DNA from: an uncultured Flavobacteriales bacterium
GTDB lineage: Bacteria > Bacteroidota > Bacteroidia > Flavobacteriales > Vicingaceae
NCBI GenBank assembly: GCA_913052515.1
Contig: CAJXFJ010000025.1
Span: 1-10,786 of the forward strand
DNA length: 10,786 nucleotides
Direction of reading: 5' to 3'
The notes below the pieces were generated by a model. That model was not told where the DNA came from and ran no database searches. It worked only from the letters and a program-made list of their open reading frames with translations. The first letter of the stretch is position 1. Each line of letters begins with the position of its first letter. Below are positions 6,747-10,786 of this stretch, piece by piece. The position numbers were made by a program, and so were the translations under genes.

Positions 6747-9098
6747 ATGCAGAATCAGGAATTGAGTATTCAGGAAGAAAACGACCGAGAGGTTGCAAGT
6801 ATCAAAGATGCATTAAGTAGGTATGTAAAAAAATGGCCATGGTTTATTTTTGGTGTAATTATCTCTTTGTTAATCGCCATTCTTTTGCTTCGCTTTAAGC
6901 CAAACATTTATCAGGTTGAAACTACAGTTAAAATTAAAGGTAGTTCGCAAAGTTCCGATCCTAATGAATTGCTTTTTGGAAGATCTTATCGGATGCCTTT
7001 TGGACAGAATATCGATGAAGCAGCTGTATTACAATCTTTTCCTTTAATAAAATCAACGGTTGAAAAACTCCAATTGAATGTAGGCTACTTTAAAGAAGGT
7101 AAGATTGGAGAAATAGAACTGTATAAGAATTCACCAATTGTACTTGATTTTAATGAAAAAAGTGATCGTACAACATACAATTACAGCATTGAATTAGAGT
7201 TACTTAGCAACCAAACATTTTCCATTTCTGTAAATGAAGAAACAATTGATGGAGAATTTTTATTTGGAAAGGAAATGGTCCTTAAAGATTTAACCTTTAC
7301 TATAAATAGAAATGAGAGTTTTCCAGTTGAGCCTGGACATCGTTACAAAGTACATCTTAATTCAGTCAATCAAACTGCCTATAGCTACAAGAATTTCATA
7401 GAGTTGAAAGAGTCTGAGAACATGAGTAGTTTGATTACTTTAAAGATGAATTCATCAGTTCCAGAAAAAGCGATTGATTTCTTAAATACACTTATTGATG
7501 AATACGTGTCCCTCAGTCTAGCTGAAAAAAACCAAGTTGCCGACAATACAATTGATTTTATTGACAACCAATTGAAATTAATTTCAGATTCTTTAAACAA
7601 CCGAGAAGCTAGCTTAGAAAGTTTTAAAACGCAAACAGAAATTGCAGATGTTAGTCTGGAAGCACAAATGCTCATGGACCGTTACAATGAAATTGAGACA
7701 CAAAAGGCTCAGCATGAAGTAATGGAAGAGTACTATGTGTATTTGAGAAAGAGTCTTAAGAAAAATGAAGAAGAAGGTATTGAAAAATTAGTAGCTCCTT
7801 CTGCTTTTGGTATTGAGGATGAAGTAATCAATCAATTGGTTGCAGAATTGATCAATCTCAATTTAAGTAAGCAAAGTTTATTGAATCAAGGCAACGATCA
7901 AAACCCATTGGTTAAACAGATTGACAATCGGATAAAAGACGTTGTTAAGGCTATTCGAGAAAGTATTGAAGAGTTGTCGCAAGCCAATGAAATCATTTTG
8001 GCTAATCTGAATAAACGAGCGAATAAATTAAGTGAAAGTGCAAAGAAGCTGCCTAGTTCAGAAAGACAGCTAGTTAATCTGAATAGACTATTAAAGTTGA
8101 ATGAAAACATTTATTTGTTTTTAATGGAGAAACGCTCCAACGCTGCCATTCAACGTTCTTCAAATACTCCTGATTGCAAAATTGTTGAACCTGCACGTTT
8201 AAGCAGTTTGGCACCTGTGGCACCAAATCGCAGGTTGAGTTATATGATTGCCATTTTATTAGGTTTATTCGTTCCTGCTATTATTCTAGTGCTTAGAGAC
8301 TTTTTAAATGACACCATTCGAACGAAAGAAGAATTGAAAAGTGCTTCTAGTATTCCCATACTTGGAACTTTACCAGAAACAAAGGTAAAAGACAGCGCTC
8401 TAGTTATAGAAAAGCGACCAAAATCTGCTATTGTAGAAGCGTTTCGCCTAGTCCGGGCCAACTTAGCCTTCTTTCAGCATAATCAATTTCCGTATGTGGT
8501 TTTAATATCATCGTCTGTACCAAAAGAAGGAAAGACATTTACTGCAATCAATTTGGCAGGAGTATTAGCCGCAAGTGGGAAGAAAACCATTGTTATTGGT
8601 TTTGATTTACGTAAACCACAAATTCATAATTACTTAAATGTAGAAAATGGAGTTGGTATTAGCAATTACTTAAGTGGTAATACTGAACTATCTTCCATCG
8701 TTCAAAAAGGAGAAATTGAGAATTTATTTTACATTACCTCTGGACCTAATCCACCAAATCCTTCAGAGTTAATTATGGTAGATCGTACCAAAAAATTGTT
8801 TGAAGAACTGAGAGAAAACTTTGATTACATCATCGTTGATTCGCCTCCTGTAGGTTTGGTGACAGATGCTTTAATCTTAAAAAAGTGGGCTGATTTAAGC
8901 TTGTTTATTTGTCGTCAAGATTATACGAAGAAAGAGTTTATTTCTAATTTGAATGAGATTTACCGAAAGGATGAAGACAAAAAAATAAGTCTGCTTTACA
9001 ATTTTAGCTCCCGTTCTAAGACCTATGCTTATGGGTATTATGAGGATATGGATGATTCGCTTAAAGGTAAAATAAAAGGTCATTTAGGTAAATCATAA
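6747..9098 (+). CDS. wzc: Wzc-type polysaccharide co-polymerase with BY-kinase domain
   Basis: A 783-residue inner-membrane chain-length regulator fused to a bacterial tyrosine kinase. A Wzz domain begins near residue 25 with a first membrane helix at about 33-49. A long periplasmic part, with helical, probably coiled-coil stretches at about 260-470, leads to LAPVAPNRR (488-496) and a second helix at about 498-517. The cytoplasmic kinase has Walker A (SSVPKEGKT, 589-597), Walker A' (IVIGFDLRKP, 615-624) and Walker B (IIVDSPP, 695-701). A C-terminal tyrosine cluster (Y760, Y762, Y764, Y765) is the likely autophosphorylation site. The first Asp of the usual A' DxD is G618 here. In this family, cycles of tyrosine phosphorylation control oligomerisation and polymer length together with Wza. 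No partner tyrosine phosphatase is in the window. The ATG is two bases after the wza-like stop, consistent with translational coupling. Confidence 0.93.
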   Translation: MQNQELSIQEENDREVASIKDALSRYVKKWPWFIFGVIISLLIAILLLRFKPNIYQVETTVKIKGSSQSSDPNELLFGRSYRMPFGQNIDEAAVLQSFPLIKSTVEKLQLNVGYFKEGKIGEIELYKNSPIVLDFNEKSDRTTYNYSIELELLSNQTFSISVNEETIDGEFLFGKEMVLKDLTFTINRNESFPVEPGHRYKVHLNSVNQTAYSYKNFIELKESENMSSLITLKMNSSVPEKAIDFLNTLIDEYVSLSLAEKNQVADNTIDFIDNQLKLISDSLNNREASLESFKTQTEIADVSLEAQMLMDRYNEIETQKAQHEVMEEYYVYLRKSLKKNEEEGIEKLVAPSAFGIEDEVINQLVAELINLNLSKQSLLNQGNDQNPLVKQIDNRIKDVVKAIRESIEELSQANEIILANLNKRANKLSESAKKLPSSERQLVNLNRLLKLNENIYLFLMEKRSNAAIQRSSNTPDCKIVEPARLSSLAPVAPNRRLSYMIAILLGLFVPAIILVLRDFLNDTIRTKEELKSASSIPILGTLPETKVKDSALVIEKRPKSAIVEAFRLVRANLAFFQHNQFPYVVLISSSVPKEGKTFTAINLAGVLAASGKKTIVIGFDLRKPQIHNYLNVENGVGISNYLSGNTELSSIVQKGEIENLFYITSGPNPPNPSELIMVDRTKKLFEELRENFDYIIVDSPPVGLVTDALILKKWADLSLFICRQDYTKKEFISNLNEIYRKDEDKKISLLYNFSSRSKTYAYGYYEDMDDSLKGKIKGHLGKS

Positions 9099-9127
9099 TT
9101 CGTTGCAGACCAATAAAATGGTATAAG

Positions 9128-10486
9128 TTGTCTTATTTAAAGAAAGTAACCCAAACGTTTTTCTCAGGTCATGAACGTACCGTAAAAGCGAGAAAAAACA
9201 TTTTAGCTTCATTTGGTCTTAAAGGAGTTAGTATCCTCATCAATTTGCTACTAATTCCATTAACTATCGATTATTTAAACCCAACAAAATATGGAATTTG
9301 GATTACGTTAACTTCAGTACTCGCATGGTTTCATTTGTTCGATATTGGTTTAGGAAATGGTATGAGAAACAAATTTGCCATAGCTAAGGCAAACGGTGAA
9401 CTCCAATTAGCAAAAATGTATGTTAGTACTACTTATGCGATTATTGCCATTATTTCAATAGTTCTTTTTATCCTGTTTAACCTCATATTTCCATTTGTAA
9501 ATTGGGCTCATTTTTTCAATGTACCACAAGATCAATATGAGCTTGGAAAACTCGTCTATATTGTCTTCTCCGTTTTTTGTCTACAGTTTGTGATTAAGTT
9601 AATTAACACGCTTTTTATCGCAGATCAGCGCCCTGCTATGAGCAATGTCATTAATACAACAGGTAGCGTCTTATCCTTGATCATAGTTTTTGTTTTGTTG
9701 AAAACTACCCATGGTTCTTTACTTTATTTGGGCGCTTCTTTCAGTTTGGTAACGGTAATAGTTCCTTTTGTTTTTGGGCTATGGGCCTATAATACATCAT
9801 ATAAAAAGTACAAACCGTCTTTTACTGATATTGACTTTTCTAAATCAAAAGAGCTATTAACTCTTGGAGCTAAGTTTTTTATATTACAAGGTGCTGCTTT
9901 AATTGTTTATATGACAGATAACATAATCATAACGCAAATCGCCGGACCAGAAGAAGTGACTCCTTACAATATCGCCTTTAAATATTTTGGTATAGTTACT
10001 ATCTTTTTTACCATTATTACCAAGCCTTATTGGTCTGCAATAACAGAAGCCTATAAAAAAAATGAGCTAAAATGGATTAAAAATTCAATTCGTATCACCA
10101 TGCGTTTTTGGTACATTGCTAGTGTAGTTGTTTTTGTCATGTTGCTTTTAGCAGAAAGTGTATATCATATTTGGATAGGTGATGCCGTAAGTATCCCATT
10201 TTCACTATCAATGCTTATGGGCATTTATGTGGTTTTAGCGAGTCATGTTATGATATTTGGGAACTTTTTAAATGGCGTTGGAAAGATTAAAATCAGTATT
10301 CTGTTATCGGTTTTTATGGGAGTAACCAATATTCCACTCTCTATTTTCTTTGCGAAGAACTTGGGACTGGGTAGTGTTGGAGTTATGTTAGCTACTTGTG
10401 TTGGCTTGTTTGTATGTATGCTTGTTCAACCCATTCAATATTTAAAAATAATACGAGGAAAAGCTAGTGGAATCTGGAACCAATAA
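9128..10486 (+). CDS. Wzx-type polysaccharide flippase (MOP superfamily)
   Basis: A 452-residue, almost wholly hydrophobic protein with about 12 predicted membrane segments (near 24-48, 54-75, 100-122, 141-164, 176-192, 197-219, 242-271, 283-303, 325-343, 356-382, 386-408, 413-437). NPTKYGIWITLTSVLAWF followed by FDIGLGNGMRNK (71-82) is typical of polysaccharide-biosynthesis (Wzx/RfbX-like) flippases. It would move undecaprenyl-linked repeat units from the cytoplasmic to the periplasmic face of the inner membrane. The start is TTG at 9128: the frame is open from 9092 but contains no earlier ATG, GTG or TTG, and the resulting N-terminus (SYLKKVTQTFFSGHERTVKA) looks native for the family. An out-of-frame ATG at 9118 stops after two codons. 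It lies 29 bases after the wzc-like gene and its end overlaps the glycosyltransferase start by 20 bases. Substrate specificity cannot be read from sequence. Confidence 0.88.
   Translation: MSYLKKVTQTFFSGHERTVKARKNILASFGLKGVSILINLLLIPLTIDYLNPTKYGIWITLTSVLAWFHLFDIGLGNGMRNKFAIAKANGELQLAKMYVSTTYAIIAIISIVLFILFNLIFPFVNWAHFFNVPQDQYELGKLVYIVFSVFCLQFVIKLINTLFIADQRPAMSNVINTTGSVLSLIIVFVLLKTTHGSLLYLGASFSLVTVIVPFVFGLWAYNTSYKKYKPSFTDIDFSKSKELLTLGAKFFILQGAALIVYMTDNIIITQIAGPEEVTPYNIAFKYFGIVTIFFTIITKPYWSAITEAYKKNELKWIKNSIRITMRFWYIASVVVFVMLLLAESVYHIWIGDAVSIPFSLSMLMGIYVVLASHVMIFGNFLNGVGKIKISILLSVFMGVTNIPLSIFFAKNLGLGSVGVMLATCVGLFVCMLVQPIQYLKIIRGKASGIWNQ
10455..10458 (+). promoter_or_regulatory. Shine-Dalgarno-like GAGG deciding the glycosyltransferase start
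   Basis: GAGG, in the context CGAGGAAAAG, lies 8 bases before the GTG at 10467, inside the end of the flippase gene. It is one of the few Shine-Dalgarno-like sites in the window and supports an overlapping GTG start. An in-frame TAA at 10449-10451 limits any longer reading. Confidence 0.5.
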
Positions 10487-10786
10487 AAACAATGGAGTTG
10501 GGCCAGCTGTAGCTCAAAAGGCTAAAATTTCTATTATAACAGTCGTTTATAATGGAGTTAAATACATTGAGGAGAGCATTCAAAGTGTTTTAAATCAAAA
10601 TTATCCGAATTTAGAATATATCATTATTGATGGAGGCTCAACGGATGGAACTCAAGAAATTATCAAGAAATACGAGTCAAATCTTGCTTATTGGGTTTCT
10701 GAAAAGGACTCCGGCATATACAATGCCATGAATAAGGGATGGAAAAAATCAAGTGGTGAACTTATCGCTATTTTAAATGCTGATGA
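10467..10786 (+). CDS. Family 2 glycosyltransferase (WcaA-like), C-terminal part missing
   Basis: The frame from GTG at 10467 gives 106 complete codons before the right edge. After a polar leader (ESGTNKNNGVGPAVAQKA) comes a GT-A nucleotide-sugar-binding fold: KISIITVVYNG (20-30), IIIDGGSTDGT (52-62, with D55 and D60), SEKDSGIYNAMNKG (78-91), and AILNAD (101-106) at the cut, the beginning of the metal-binding DxD-type site. This is the GT2 pattern of enzymes that add one sugar to a lipid-linked oligosaccharide at the cytoplasmic membrane face. Donor and acceptor cannot be told. Its start overlaps the flippase gene by 20 bases in another frame, pointing to one transcript. No downstream in-frame ATG precedes the fold, and the GTG has a GAGG 8 bases upstream. 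Confidence 0.88.
   Translation, partial: MESGTNKNNGVGPAVAQKAKISIITVVYNGVKYIEESIQSVLNQNYPNLEYIIIDGGSTDGTQEIIKKYESNLAYWVSEKDSGIYNAMNKGWKKSSGELIAILNAD

Noticed and set aside
7385..9083. Four antisense open frames opposite the wzc-like gene (7385-7675, 7898-8110, 8240-8461, 8895-9083)
   Set aside because: All are short, Ser/Leu/Phe-rich and opposite conserved coding sequence; typical antisense shadows.
9118..9126. ATG just before the flippase as its start
   Set aside because: It is out of frame and meets TAA after ATG-GTA; the in-frame TTG at 9128 gives the family N-terminus.
1..10786. Mobile element, CRISPR array, tRNA or other RNA gene
   Set aside because: I saw no transposase or integrase, regularly spaced repeats, terminal inverted repeats or tRNA-like cloverleaf anywhere in the window.

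Overview
The window looks like a chromosomal segment from an AT-rich member of the Bacteroidota. The evidence is the low GC content seen by eye, near absence of Shine-Dalgarno sites with A-rich start regions, two TAnnTTTG-type -7 elements, a short lipoprotein-type Wza, and a Wzc-like kinase and a flippase with the sequence flavour of that phylum. No tRNA, rRNA, CRISPR array or insertion sequence is visible. Species cannot be named from the sequence.

Layout. The left end (1-1422) carries two minus-strand genes: a 2-oxoglutarate/Fe(II) oxygenase that runs off the left edge, and an HPr-kinase-like P-loop protein transcribed towards it. A 95-base divergent spacer with back-to-back promoter-like elements separates them from a long plus-strand run. 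That run begins with a 1064-residue protein that fuses a DUF318/ArsP-type membrane permease to a VCBS/FG-GAP propeller and a C-terminal ASPIC/UnbV domain. Ten bases later comes a DegT/DnrJ/EryC1-family sugar aminotransferase.

After a 129-base spacer containing three contiguous inverted repeats and a 28-codon micro-ORF, a capsule or exopolysaccharide cluster starts. It holds a Wza-type export lipoprotein, a Wzc-type polysaccharide co-polymerase fused to a BY-kinase, a Wzx-type flippase, and a family 2 glycosyltransferase cut by the right edge.

How the genes work together (inference). The aminotransferase would make an amino-sugar nucleotide, the glycosyltransferase would build the lipid-linked repeat unit, Wzx would flip it, and Wzc and Wza would control chain length and export. 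Genes for the polymerase, the initiating transferase and the sugar-nucleotide pathway are not in the window. The roles of the permease-propeller fusion and of the oxygenase/HPr-kinase pair are unknown; the fusion is the most unusual object here. Five of the eight main genes must use TTG or GTG starts.
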